The notes: generated by a model from the letters alone, not told the origin. Positions 15,969-24,845 are shown, numbered from the stretch's first letter. The stretch: 64,000 bases of DNA from Pseudohongiella nitratireducens (GCF_001642735.1 NZ_LWHM01000026.1:1-64000); one strand, 5' to 3'. Translations and numbers: made by a program.

Positions 15969-18900
15969 ATGATGACTACCCCCAAACATCTTCGCATTCA
16001 GGCAGGCCTTTATGTCCTGTTTGTTTTAAGTGCCCTGATCGGTTTGCTGAGCCTGGTCGGGAATACCTGGCCCCAGTTACCTGTGCCGGGCAGTTTGCTG
16101 GTGACCACACAAGGCGCACTGGCGCTCTTACTCGGTGGTATCATCATGGTCTCGCTGATGATGCATTGGCGACGGGTTCGACACTTGTCAGGGTACCTGC
16201 TGCTGATACTGGCCAGTTACAATATTCTTCACAATCTGCTGGCTGGCCCGGGTGATTCCGGTTTGTCGATATTCACTGGTCAGCCCCGCCTCCAGTATCT
16301 TCCTGCCATTTGTGCGATTTTAATGGGCATTGTGGCCCTGGTTGGGTTAAGGGGACAGCGCTGCCGGCAATTTGCCATGGCCATGGGGGGGATTGGCGTC
16401 CTGGTCGGAGGCTGCGTGCTTGTTATGCTTATACTCAGCGCTGGCAGTCAGGATTTTGTGCTGGGTTTCAATCAGGTTTCCGCGTTTTTTTGCCTGGGGC
16501 TGGCACTGTCACTGATTGTTCTTGCCTGGCCCGGTCAACCCGAAGGCGCCAGTGTCGACAGGAGCGCTGCCGGTATGGGCACGCTTGGCATCGTGGGCAC
16601 ATTTGTTTTGCTGGTACTGGCCAGTTGGGGGATTCACATTGAACAACATCATGCTGCCGGTGTGTTGGCGAATCATCAGGCAGCTATGCTCAGGCGCGAA
16701 CTGGAAACCTCGGCAGAACTTGCCAAACGACTCGCCAACCGCTGGGCAGCACTGGACTACAATATACCCGACTCACTCAGACAGGCAGAGCTGAACAGTT
16801 ACTTCGCGGATATTCCGGCGATGCAGTTGCTGATGACCATTGGCGGTGATGGGCAGTCTGTTCTGCACCAAAGCAGGACCCCAGGGCAAGAACGCTGGCT
16901 GGATAGCCAGATGACGACTGACCTTGTGCAGCGCTGGCTCAATCAACCGCCAACGGCGTCGCTTGTGGAATCCTGGATCGTTCCTGATCCTGCACACCCG
17001 CTAACGGCGATCCTTATGGTGGTACCGGCAGGTGCTGAAGAGGTCAAGTTCATCAGTGCTTTTGAGGTAGGCTCCCTCTTGCAGCCGATGATTGGCCTTG
17101 CAGATGATGAGTTTCAGGTGGTTCTTTATACAGAGCCAACGCATCTTACCCACGCTGAAGGGGTAGGCCATGGATTTGATCACGAAATTTACGAGTATGC
17201 GACTGTCTCGGCCCCAGGGGGCGCCATTTTTTATGTCTCGGCCATCGGCAACCCGGTCAGTCTGTTCAGCCTGCGAGGAGCGCTGATTCCCTGCATATTG
17301 CTGTTTGGCTTGTTGGCCAGTTACCTGCTGACAACGGGAAGAAGTGTCGCTGCACTTCAGCGACAGAAATCCCGTGAACTGAGTATTGAGGAGCAACGTT
17401 TTCGCTCGCTTTTTTATCAATCGCCCGATGCAGTTTTCGAGTTTTCAAAAGATGGGCGCTATGTCTCACTTAATCCTGTTGCAGAGGCCATTACAGGTAT
17501 TTCCCGGCAAGACCTGAGGGTGCTCAGGTACGATGAGTTCCTCTCTGGCGAAACCATGAGCAAAAAGGACTATCAGCTTTTCGATACGGCCTTTCGGGAA
17601 ACGGTTGCGGGACAGGCCCAGACTTTTCACGTCAAGTTCCTAAACGTTAATGGTGATTGGCGAGATTACGAGTGCTCCTTTATTCCGGTACTGGTCGATG
17701 AGATTGTCTCCGGGCTATATGCCGTGGTCAAAGATGTGACAACGCGGTTGCGAGCCCAGGAGAACCAGCGGTTGCTGACCAAGAGCCTGGAGTCCAGTGA
17801 CAGTGCCGTGCTGGTATTTGATGTCAGACAGCCAGCGATTCCTGCCGTTTTCGTCAATGCCGCATTCACAAAGATCACCGGGTACAGCAGAAACGAGATC
17901 CTCAACCATTCGCTGCTCCGTCTTGCCAGCTCGATAGAGGGAAAAGAAGATGTGCAACGGATCAAAGAGACGATTGACAGGGGAGAGGCCAGCAGTTTTA
18001 CCGTAAAAAGTTATCGTCGTGATGGAATGCTTTTCTGGAACCATCTCTCGCTGGCGCCGGTAAAAGATGATGATGGCCTGGTTACCCACTATGCGGCGAT
18101 CATGCAAGACGTATCGGAGAAGAAAGAGCATGAAAGCCAACTGGCTTATCAGGCAACCCATGATGTATTGACCGGACTTGCCAACCGCTCCCTGTTTGAA
18201 GACCGTTTGGCGCACGATATTGCGCTGGCACAGCGAAATGGCGAACTGCTCGCAGTATTGTTCATCGACCTGGATGCCTTCAAGCCCATCAATGACACGT
18301 TGGGACACCGTATAGGTGATGAGTTGCTTATCAGTGTTGCACAACGCATGCAGGGAGTCATTCGACCGGGGGATACGCTGGCTCGATTCGGGGGAGATGA
18401 GTTTGTTTTGTTGTTGCCAGACCTGGCTACAGCCGAAGAGGTGGAGTTACTGGCCGACCGGCTGCTAAATGAGATTGGACAGGCCCACCAGATAGGCAAA
18501 CATGAGCTCTACGTGACCGCCAGTATCGGTATCAGTCTGCTGTCCGATGGCCTGGCTATACCGTCACGGATGATCCAGCAGGCTGATATGGCAATGTATA
18601 AAGCCAAACAGCAGGGCAGGGATACATTTGTTGCCTATTCTGATGATCTTGACGAAAAGCTGCTGAAACGGGTGACACTGCGCAATGAGTTACAGGAAGC
18701 GATAAAGACGGGGCAGTTATTTTTGAATTATCAACCCCAGGTCGACCTGCGCGGACAAGTCTGCGGGCTGGAGGCACTGGTTCGCTGGAAGCACCCCGTC
18801 AAGGGCATGATTTCGCCGGCTGACTTTATTCCCCTTGCCGAGGAGACGGGTCAGATCATCCAGTTGGGACGCTGGGTCACCACCCAGGCGTGTCAGGATG

Positions 18901-19442
18901 CCAGGCTATTGCTGGATATGGGGTTACTGAAAGGTCGAATGGCCGTTAACCTGTCTCCACTTCAATTCCACCGTTCGGGGTTTCTGGCAACCTTGCGGGA
19001 GGTTGTCGCCAGTTCATCTCTACCGCCATCCAGCCTGGAACTTGAATTGACAGAAGGTATTTTGATGCACAACAGCGAGGCCGCAATTGATACTCTTCGT
19101 GAACTGGCAGCCATGGGAGTCGCCACCAGTATTGATGATTTTGGCACGGGGTATTCAAGTTTCAGTTACCTGAAAGACCTGCCTGTCAACAGTGTCAAGA
19201 TTGATAAAAGCTTTGTTGACGGGGTTCTCTCTGAGAGCAAGGATGCCGCTGTATGCAGAGGTATCATTACCATGGCCCGGGAGATGGACATCAAGGTGGT
19301 AGCCGAAGGCGTTGAGACCCGCGAACAGTTTGAACTGCTGGAAAGTTATGGCTGTGAAGCATTTCAGGGGTATTTCTTTGCCAGACCGATGGCTGTTGAG
19401 GATTTGCGGGTCTGGTTAAAACAGAACCTGAACGTTCAGTAA
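15969..19442 (+). CDS. Membrane-bound PAS-GGDEF-EAL c-di-GMP signalling protein
   Basis: A 1157-residue protein. The N-terminal half has about seven membrane helices, a periplasmic region (about 230-425) and a final helix (LIPCILLFGLLASYLL). Two PAS domains follow (QRFRSLFYQSPDAVFEFSKD and SLESSDSAVLVFDVR), the second with a PAC motif. GGDEF has DVLTGLANRSLFEDRL and LARFGGDEFV near residue 808. EAL has GLEALVRWKHP near residue 932, IDDFGTGYSSFSYLK, KIDKSFV and AEGVET. Both catalytic motifs are intact, so it could synthesise or degrade c-di-GMP. It probably shares a transcript with the MASE1 cyclase just upstream. ATG 15969 or 15972 starts it. Confidence 0.92.
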   Translation: MMTTPKHLRIQAGLYVLFVLSALIGLLSLVGNTWPQLPVPGSLLVTTQGALALLLGGIIMVSLMMHWRRVRHLSGYLLLILASYNILHNLLAGPGDSGLSIFTGQPRLQYLPAICAILMGIVALVGLRGQRCRQFAMAMGGIGVLVGGCVLVMLILSAGSQDFVLGFNQVSAFFCLGLALSLIVLAWPGQPEGASVDRSAAGMGTLGIVGTFVLLVLASWGIHIEQHHAAGVLANHQAAMLRRELETSAELAKRLANRWAALDYNIPDSLRQAELNSYFADIPAMQLLMTIGGDGQSVLHQSRTPGQERWLDSQMTTDLVQRWLNQPPTASLVESWIVPDPAHPLTAILMVVPAGAEEVKFISAFEVGSLLQPMIGLADDEFQVVLYTEPTHLTHAEGVGHGFDHEIYEYATVSAPGGAIFYVSAIGNPVSLFSLRGALIPCILLFGLLASYLLTTGRSVAALQRQKSRELSIEEQRFRSLFYQSPDAVFEFSKDGRYVSLNPVAEAITGISRQDLRVLRYDEFLSGETMSKKDYQLFDTAFRETVAGQAQTFHVKFLNVNGDWRDYECSFIPVLVDEIVSGLYAVVKDVTTRLRAQENQRLLTKSLESSDSAVLVFDVRQPAIPAVFVNAAFTKITGYSRNEILNHSLLRLASSIEGKEDVQRIKETIDRGEASSFTVKSYRRDGMLFWNHLSLAPVKDDDGLVTHYAAIMQDVSEKKEHESQLAYQATHDVLTGLANRSLFEDRLAHDIALAQRNGELLAVLFIDLDAFKPINDTLGHRIGDELLISVAQRMQGVIRPGDTLARFGGDEFVLLLPDLATAEEVELLADRLLNEIGQAHQIGKHELYVTASIGISLLSDGLAIPSRMIQQADMAMYKAKQQGRDTFVAYSDDLDEKLLKRVTLRNELQEAIKTGQLFLNYQPQVDLRGQVCGLEALVRWKHPVKGMISPADFIPLAEETGQIIQLGRWVTTQACQDARLLLDMGLLKGRMAVNLSPLQFHRSGFLATLREVVASSSLPPSSLELELTEGILMHNSEAAIDTLRELAAMGVATSIDDFGTGYSSFSYLKDLPVNSVKIDKSFVDGVLSESKDAAVCRGIITMAREMDIKVVAEGVETREQFELLESYGCEAFQGYFFARPMAVEDLRVWLKQNLNVQ

Positions 19443-19554
19443 TTGAGTTTCTAGCTGCTTTCTGGCATTAGCCATTTGAGATAGACTGCGGTAAGTCTGG
19501 CTTGCGTTACATAACAATAGTGACATAAAACACGACCGGAATAGATGATACTGC

Positions 19555-20665
19555 ATGAGTGCTGCCAAATCATACGTTGCTTCTGTCAATAAGCTGTTTA
19601 CGGAGTTTTATAAACTTTCGACCGAGCTGCAGATATTGGTCTGTATCGTGCTGTGGGTTTATATCGCGATCTTGATGCGCCTGATGTACCTGGGCGGTGG
19701 CGTGCCTTCCGATCATACTGTCATGATCTCCTTCCTGATTCTGCTGGTTGGGCTGATGGTGGGGCCCATCATCGGTAGTGTGACCGCGCTTGTCTGTGTG
19801 GCTCTGATCAATCCGGCAGGTATTATTCCCGCGTCGGTGGGTGCAGTTGACCCTAACGTCTGGATGCGTTCCATTGGGTTTATCCTGATGGCGCTTTTGG
19901 GTGGCATGTTGCAGCGTCTGGTGCATTGGCTCAACAAAGAGCTCTACGCAGCGCAACACCTTAACGTTGGTACAGACCTTCCCAACTTGAGGGCGACCGT
20001 CAGACACCTGGAGAAAATCCTTAAATCACGTAATCTGACCAATAAAGACCTGGACGTTCTGAATGTGCGCCTCAATAATCTGGACACGATTCGTGAGAGC
20101 GCTGGACAGGAAACTGTCAACCAACTGCTTAAAACGTTGGCCATCGAGCTTCAGAAGAAACTGGGCGATGATGCTTATGTCAGTCAATTGTCAGGCGACG
20201 AACTGCTGGGTGTTCATGCCGGTGAGGGGCGTGATGTGGAAGCCGTGCAAAACCTGATCAAGGAATTGTTGGCAAAACCCATCACATTGGATGGAGAGGA
20301 TTATCACCTGACAGCCTCAACAGGCTGACTCCATCCTTCACTTGGGTGAGAGCTATTCGAGTTTACAGATTCAATCAGCCATGGAAAACAATGAGATTAT
20401 GCTCTTTTTTGAGCCCAGGCTGAATACGCGGACTGGTTATTTCTCTGCACTTCATGCTGTTGTGCGCTGGCACAACCCGCGACGGGGTCAACTGATACTC
20501 GATGATTTCAAGACCATGCTGGAAGACGAGTCCGCGGTTCGCGGTTTCTCCGCATGGATGTTGAAACTTGCCTTTGCTGCTGCCGATGAGTGGTCTTCGC
20601 ACGGGTATAAATTCCGTTTGGCTGTGAATGTCACCCATGTCCTGGAATGTCAAATTTACCATTAG
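19555..20665 (+). pseudogene. Broken GGDEF-EAL protein
   Basis: The first frame (19555-20328) has three or four membrane helices (QILVCIVLWVYIAILMRL, ISFLILLVGLMVGPIIG) and a degenerate GGDEF (SQLSGDELLGVHAG instead of GGDEF). It stops early at DYHLTASTG. A second frame (20342-20665) continues with QSAMENNEIMLFFEPRLNTR, HAVVRWHNPRRGQLI and FRLAVNVTH, the start of an EAL domain whose ExL motif is HAV. That frame ends abruptly before the remaining EAL motifs. The family normally has both domains in one frame. A frameshift, a deletion and a 3' truncation make a functional product unlikely. It may be a former member of the upstream c-di-GMP cluster. Confidence 0.8.
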
Positions 20666-20710
20666 CGGTATTCTTGCCTAATCAAATAGGGTAGTCAATC
20701 AATCAGGTAA

Positions 20711-20851
20711 TGCCTCGAAGCCCCCGTGGGCATTGAAAATCTGTTCAATGAAGCTTACATGCCAGCGCGTGCCCAGGCCTTTACTTACAATGGCTACAAC
20801 ACCATGGCATTGGGTCGTACGCTGAAAGCCGGTTTTACTGTCGACTTCTAA
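20711..20851 (+). pseudogene. C-terminal fragment of a TonB-dependent receptor
   Basis: The open codons read PVGIENLFNEAYMPARAQ, then TMALGRTLKAGFTVDF and stop at 20849-20851. VENLFNEAYxP and a final phenylalanine after GRTxKAGF are typical of the last beta strands of outer-membrane TonB receptors. About 45 codons remain, with no start and no barrel. It lies directly after the broken EAL frame, marking another deletion junction. Confidence 0.75.
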
Positions 20852-20934
20852 TCATGTCAGAAGGGATGGTGTCAGATGGGATGATGTCAGAAGTGGTTAC
20901 TGCATTTCACTATGCAATGACCATTTCTGCGCTC

Positions 20935-21258
20935 TCAGCTGAAATCGTAATCATCCTCCAGCCCCAATTTGATGAGCATCCGTTGCCTTCCAACACGATC
21001 ATTTTCAATGGCTGCAACCTTTTGTAGCTCGGCAGATAATTCCAGAAAGCCAAGTGCTGCCAGAACCGCACCAAAGGAAACGGTCAAACTTGCCTTTTCA
21101 ATCGCCTGGTATGTAGTGAATGACATTCCACAGCAGCTTGCGATTTCTCGCTGGCTATACCCACGCAATTTTCTCGCATTTTTAATATTTGCCGCCAAAG
21201 CTTTGTAGTCATCATACGAGGCAACGGTGATGTGGTCGATGAATCCCTTACTAGCCAC
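20935..21258 (-). CDS. Xre-family regulator, HipB-like, without an adjacent toxin
   Basis: A 107-residue protein with the helix-turn-helix GYSQREIASCCGMSFTTYQAI, then EKASLTVSFGAVLAALGFL, the pattern of HipB-like regulators. The tail ENDRVGRQRMLIKLGL is also seen in that group. GTG at 21258 is the best start: AAGGA lies 10 bases upstream, and the homologous copy at 13.9 kb has an in-frame stop just before this valine, ruling out the longer GTG at 21279 as ancestral. No HipA-type kinase is beside it. Repeated GGTATA(C/T)CCAATAAG motifs upstream are probable operators. Confidence 0.75.
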   Translation of the reverse strand: MASKGFIDHITVASYDDYKALAANIKNARKLRGYSQREIASCCGMSFTTYQAIEKASLTVSFGAVLAALGFLELSAELQKVAAIENDRVGRQRMLIKLGLEDDYDFS

Positions 21259-21530
21259 TGAGTTGCTTTCCTTGTGCACTGGTTAAAAAAATGACGAAAT
21301 AAAATTGTCACGTTATATCAAGTCAAAACTAACTTTTTACAGGTTATATCGTGTAATTTTACGAGTGACTCGGTATACCCAATAAGATGCGGTATATCCA
21401 ATAAGGTTATGTATTTAACAGTGTATAAAAGGTCGAACGTATTTTTACATGGTATATTGGGAAAATAATTCAAACTGACTGGGTATATCCCGCATTTTTA
21501 AAAAACATCAAATTTTAGACAGATTTCTTG
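21147..21530. repeat. Direct repeat copy 2: xre 5' end plus upstream operator region
   Basis: The intact version of the segment duplicated at 13882-14242. The upstream part has GGTATACCCAATAAG (21372-21386) followed by GGTATATCCAATAAG (21391-21405), then GGTATATTGGG and GGGTATATCC further on. Copy 1 has only one of the two adjacent units. The regular spacing of these motifs before an Xre gene suggests a multi-site operator. Confidence 0.8.
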
Positions 21531-21592
21531 CCCATACACAGGTCCCCATGAACCCATCATTGATAATTAGCCATTGATTTAGTCTCTCTTAA

Positions 21593-21690
21593 ACACATTG
21601 CATTCCTTTTAGCACATCGTTTTCCTTTCAAGTACATCGCTTTCCTTTGAGCACATCGCTTTCCTTTCAAGTACGCCGTATTCCTTTTCT
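21593..21690 (+). repeat. Tandem repeat of about 19-20 bp, five units, before cysQ
   Basis: Five successive variants of (A)GCACATCGCTTTCCTTTCA, differing at two to five positions each, such as AGCACATCGTTTTCCTTTCA and AGTACATCGCTTTCCTTTG. They end about 55 bp before the cysQ start. The pyrimidine tracts give a phased TTTCCTTT pattern. This could be a slippage-prone regulatory tract or a simple minisatellite. Confidence 0.75.
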
Positions 21691-21746
21691 TATAGCACCT
21701 CTGATGTGTGCTAGATTAGGTATCTCGACATTTATTCAGCGTTGGA

Positions 21747-22589
21747 ATGGAAACCACAATGACAGAAGTGACTGATAAGACAGCGATTGAGACATCGATT
21801 GAAACAGCGATTGAGACAGCAATGACCCGTAATCCTGTTGAGATGCAGGCGGCGTTGATTGAGGTGGCGCGCGACGCCGGGCAGGTGATCATGGATATCT
21901 ACAACACTGATTTTGAAGTGCGAGGAAAATCGGATGATTCACCGGTCACTGAGGCGGATGAGAAAGCGGAAGCGGTGATCATTGAGGCTCTGCGCGAACT
22001 CGCCCCGGAAATTCCTATTATTGCCGAAGAGGCCGTTGCCGCCGGTAAAACTGAGCAGATCGCCGAACGCTTCTGGCTGGTTGATCCCCTGGATGGCACC
22101 CGTGAGTTCATTAACCGCAATGGTGAATTCACCGTCAATATCGCGCTGATCGAAAACGGCCAGCCGATACTTGGCGTTGTCTATGCGCCTGCCATCGATC
22201 GCCTCTTTGCCGGTTGCGTCGGACACGGCGCCCAGGTCATCGAAGCGGGTGAAGTCCGTGATATCCAGATTCGCGACATTCCTGCTGAGGGTCTCACTGT
22301 GGTCGCCAGCCGTTCACACGGTGATCCTGAGGCTCTCAAGCAATTTCTCGGTGACCAGAAAGTCGCCGAAGTCCGTAACGCCGGCTCCTCCCTGAAGATC
22401 TGCCTGGTGGCTGCTGGCGAAGCCGATCTCTATCCACGTCTGGGTCGTACCATGGAGTGGGACATTGCGGCAGGTCACGCAGTGTTGCGCGCGGCTGGTG
22501 GGCGGCTGACGAACCTTGAGCGGCAGGATCTGGGGTATGGGAAGGCGGGGTTTGAGAATCCGCATTTTCTGGCTTTTGGGGCGCTTTGA
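21747..22589 (+). CDS. cysQ: 3'(2'),5'-bisphosphate nucleotidase CysQ
   Basis: A 280-residue inositol-monophosphatase-fold enzyme that removes the 3' phosphate of PAP made when PAPS is used. The metal and substrate motifs are present: SDDSPVTEADEKAE, IIAEEA, WLVDPLDGTREFINRNGEFT and MEWDIAAGHAVL. It links to the cys genes at the left of the window. The N-terminus has an unusual extension of about 30 residues that includes TAIETSIETAIETAM, encoded by a 12-bp tandem repeat (21780-21827). ATG 21747 or 21759 may be the start; neither has a strong ribosome site. Downstream lies palindromic element A1, which could end transcription. Confidence 0.9.
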   Translation: METTMTEVTDKTAIETSIETAIETAMTRNPVEMQAALIEVARDAGQVIMDIYNTDFEVRGKSDDSPVTEADEKAEAVIIEALRELAPEIPIIAEEAVAAGKTEQIAERFWLVDPLDGTREFINRNGEFTVNIALIENGQPILGVVYAPAIDRLFAGCVGHGAQVIEAGEVRDIQIRDIPAEGLTVVASRSHGDPEALKQFLGDQKVAEVRNAGSSLKICLVAAGEADLYPRLGRTMEWDIAAGHAVLRAAGGRLTNLERQDLGYGKAGFENPHFLAFGAL

Positions 22590-22607
22590 GGTCATTGCTT
22601 ATGTTCC

Positions 22608-22726
22608 GGTCCTGCCAGTAGTCTGTCAAAACGCCAGACACGCCGTGAATACATCCCTGTAGGCTCTCTGTGGACATCCTTGTCCACAGAAGGTCTGGCT
22701 TACTTTGACAGACTACTGGCAGGACC
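22608..22726. repeat. Palindromic element A1
   Basis: Outer arms 22608-22630 and 22704-22726 are perfectly complementary over 23 bases (starting GGTCCTGCCAGTAGTC). Inside is a conserved core: GCCAGAC (22633-22639) pairing with GTCTGGC (22693-22699), the phrase GCCGTGAATACATCCCTGTA, and a perfect hairpin TCTGTGGACA-tcct-TGTCCACAGA (22667-22690). The same core occurs in A2, A3 and A4 with different arms. It begins 18 bases after the cysQ stop. Confidence 0.8.
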
Positions 22727-22880
22727 TACCTTCAATGCGCGTCTGACCTGTTTGGGTTTGACGCTACCCATGCCTCTAAATGCAGTTAGAGGAAGATTCA
22801 ACACGCCAAAACCTGCTCAAAAGCCAGAATCCCCCACGGGCTGAATGATAATTCCCGACCATGCCACTTGAGGGAGGTCT

Positions 22881-23104
22881 GCTCCGGGCTCTTTTCAAGC
22901 AAGCCGAGTCTTGTGCGGTGGATATAGCTACTAAGGTAGGTGCCTTGAGTCAGCAGGACAATATAAGCCGGACCGTCTGCGGACAGGGATGTCCGCAGCG
23001 AGCCTACATGGATGTATATACGGCGTGTCCGGCGTTATGTCCTGCTGACTCAAGGCGCCGGAACCACGAGGAGACAAACCCAGCGCTTGAAAAGAGCCCG
23101 GAGC
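22881..23104. repeat. Palindromic element A2, inverted core, with two nested outer stems
   Basis: Outermost stem: 22881-22900 and 23085-23104 pair perfectly over 20 bases (GCTCCGGGCTCTTTTCAAGC). Next stem: 22939-22960 and 23038-23059 pair at 21 of 22. Core 22961-23037 is the A core read on the other strand: GCCGGAC/GTCCGGC, TACATGGATGTA, and hairpin CTGCGGACA-ggga-TGTCCGCAG (22977-22998). The stretch 22590-23210 has no gene; a smaller hairpin CCTCTAA/TTAGAGG lies at 22773-22792. Confidence 0.8.
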
Positions 23105-23210
23105 AGGCCGGAACCGTGGCAGCGGGAACTGTAGAAATCCTGTAATATGGAATCAGGGATAATGAGAAACGTCATACTCACAAGGACTAAGCAGTAATGA
23201 GGGAGCAGCT

Positions 23211-24293
23211 ATGAAAATTCTCGTCACCGGTGCCGCCGGTTTTATCGGCTTCCACCTGGTTCAGCGCCTTCTTGAGCGCGGCGATGACGTGGTCGGCATC
23301 GACAGTCTCAATGATTACTATGATCCTGCCCTGAAACTGGGGCGTCTGCAGGAAGCCGGTATTGATACCACGGACTTGCCTGCACAGGTTTCGGATGATC
23401 AGCCGCTGGATACGTTGCCAACGCTGGAGTCGGGCACACAGCCCAGGTACCGCTTTGTGCAGATGAAGCTGGAAAACCAGCAGGCCATGGATGCGTTGTT
23501 TGAAGAGCATCGCTTTGATGCGGTCTGTAATCTGGCTGCGCAGGCCGGGGTACGATACTCGCTGGAAAATCCTCGCGCCTATATCAGTGCCAATGTGGTG
23601 GGGTTCATGAACGTGCTGGAGGCCTGCCGGCACTTCGATGTGAAAAACCTGTGCTTCGCATCATCGTCGTCGGTGTATGGCCTGAACTCCAAAATGCCGT
23701 TTTCCACCACGGATAATGTGGATCATCCTATCTCTCTTTATGCGGCCAGCAAAAAGTCCAACGAACTGATGGCGCATACCTATTCACACCTGTACGGCCT
23801 GCAAACCACCGGGTTGCGTTTCTTCACGGTGTACGGCCCCTGGGGGCGTCCTGACATGGCACCTTTCCTGTTCACCCGGGCTGCGTTTAATGGGGATACC
23901 ATCAAGGTGTTCAATCACGGCGATATGTTGCGCGACTTCACTTATATCGACGACATCGTGGAAGGGGTGATCCGTGTCATTGATCAGCCCGCTCAGTCCA
24001 ATGGTGACTGGCACTCTGATTCACCCAGTCCGGATTCCTCCATAGCGCCGTATCGCATCTATAACATCGGCAATAACCAGCCGGTACGCTTGATGGATTT
24101 TATTGAAGCGATTGAAACCGCGGTAGGAGAGCCGATTGAGAAGGACATGATGCCGATTCAGCCCGGTGATGTGAAAGCCACCTATGCGGATGTGGATGCG
24201 CTGGCCCGCGACATGAGCTATCGACCGGATACCAAGCTGCAAGATGGTATTGACCGCTTTGTGGCCTGGTATCGTGACTTTTATCAGGTGTGA
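23211..24293 (+). CDS. NAD-dependent sugar-nucleotide epimerase (UDP-glucuronate 4-epimerase type)
   Basis: A 360-residue short-chain dehydrogenase/reductase of the extended type. The Rossmann motif is TGAAGFIGFHLVQRLLERG, followed by GIDSLNDYYDPALK, which is typical of UDP-glucuronate 4-epimerases. The catalytic triad is in SSSSVYG and YAASKK, and the substrate loop has RFFTVYGPWGRPDMA. It converts UDP-glucuronate to UDP-galacturonate for surface polysaccharide. GAGGGAG precedes the ATG. An insertion of roughly 20 residues after LGRLQEAG (TTDLPAQVSDDQPLDTLPTL) is longer than in most relatives. The VanZ-like gene follows 36 bp downstream. Confidence 0.88.
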   Translation: MKILVTGAAGFIGFHLVQRLLERGDDVVGIDSLNDYYDPALKLGRLQEAGIDTTDLPAQVSDDQPLDTLPTLESGTQPRYRFVQMKLENQQAMDALFEEHRFDAVCNLAAQAGVRYSLENPRAYISANVVGFMNVLEACRHFDVKNLCFASSSSVYGLNSKMPFSTTDNVDHPISLYAASKKSNELMAHTYSHLYGLQTTGLRFFTVYGPWGRPDMAPFLFTRAAFNGDTIKVFNHGDMLRDFTYIDDIVEGVIRVIDQPAQSNGDWHSDSPSPDSSIAPYRIYNIGNNQPVRLMDFIEAIETAVGEPIEKDMMPIQPGDVKATYADVDALARDMSYRPDTKLQDGIDRFVAWYRDFYQV

Positions 24294-24329
24294 TTGCTAT
24301 TAGTTGACAGTAACGAGAGAGCGAACACC

Positions 24330-24845
24330 ATGCAGTTCAACAGGGACGACTTACTGGCGCTGTCTGCCATCATCCTGCTTTTTGCCATTCTGTCCCTGCC
24401 CGGCGACTGGGTGATTGTCCTGAGAGACTGGCTGAAATCACTGATCAACCTGCCACCCCGACCGCCATCGCCAAGCTGGTTTCCCACCGATAAAGTGGTG
24501 CATGTCATTCTGTTTCTGGCAACGGCCCTGCCTGTGACACTGGCTATCCATAACCGCGTCACTCAGCGTCTCAAGCAGACCGTCAACAGCCATGACTGCA
24601 GTCGAGACGCCGCAAACGTGTCTGGCAATTATCAACGTCCCGCCAGCAAACGGCGCCTGCGACTGACCCAGGTCGGATCAATCGCCTTCATTGTGATGTT
24701 GATACTGGGAATCTTGAGTGAATGGATCCAGAGTTTTATCCCGGGCCGCAGCGCCGATCCCCTGGATCTGGTTGCCGATCTGCTGGGTACCTTACTGGGT
24801 ATTGCGCTGGCGCAACTGTTTATCAAACGCTCGCGTTACGCTTAA
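24330..24845 (+). CDS. VanZ-like membrane protein
   Basis: A 171-residue protein with four membrane segments (LALSAIILLFAILSLPG, KVVHVILFLATALPVTLA, VGSIAFIVMLILGILSEW, LVADLLGTLLGIALAQL). The pattern D/EKVVHVxLF then SEWIQSFIPGRSADPLDLVAD is characteristic of the VanZ family, whose biochemical role in this setting is unknown. A polar insert of about 40 residues separates helices 2 and 3. ATG at 24330 was chosen over TTG 24294 because GAGAG lies just upstream. It is likely cotranscribed with the epimerase. Confidence 0.8.
   Translation: MQFNRDDLLALSAIILLFAILSLPGDWVIVLRDWLKSLINLPPRPPSPSWFPTDKVVHVILFLATALPVTLAIHNRVTQRLKQTVNSHDCSRDAANVSGNYQRPASKRRLRLTQVGSIAFIVMLILGILSEWIQSFIPGRSADPLDLVADLLGTLLGIALAQLFIKRSRYA

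Noticed and set aside
21259-21279. Longer GTG start of the Xre gene
   Set aside because: No ribosome site, and the homologous copy at 13.9 kb has an in-frame stop between that start and the conserved protein.
22861-23145. A 94-residue frame (MPLEGGLLRALFKQ...)
   Set aside because: It lies inside palindrome A2; its codons are simply the repeat arms, and no protein-like pattern is present.
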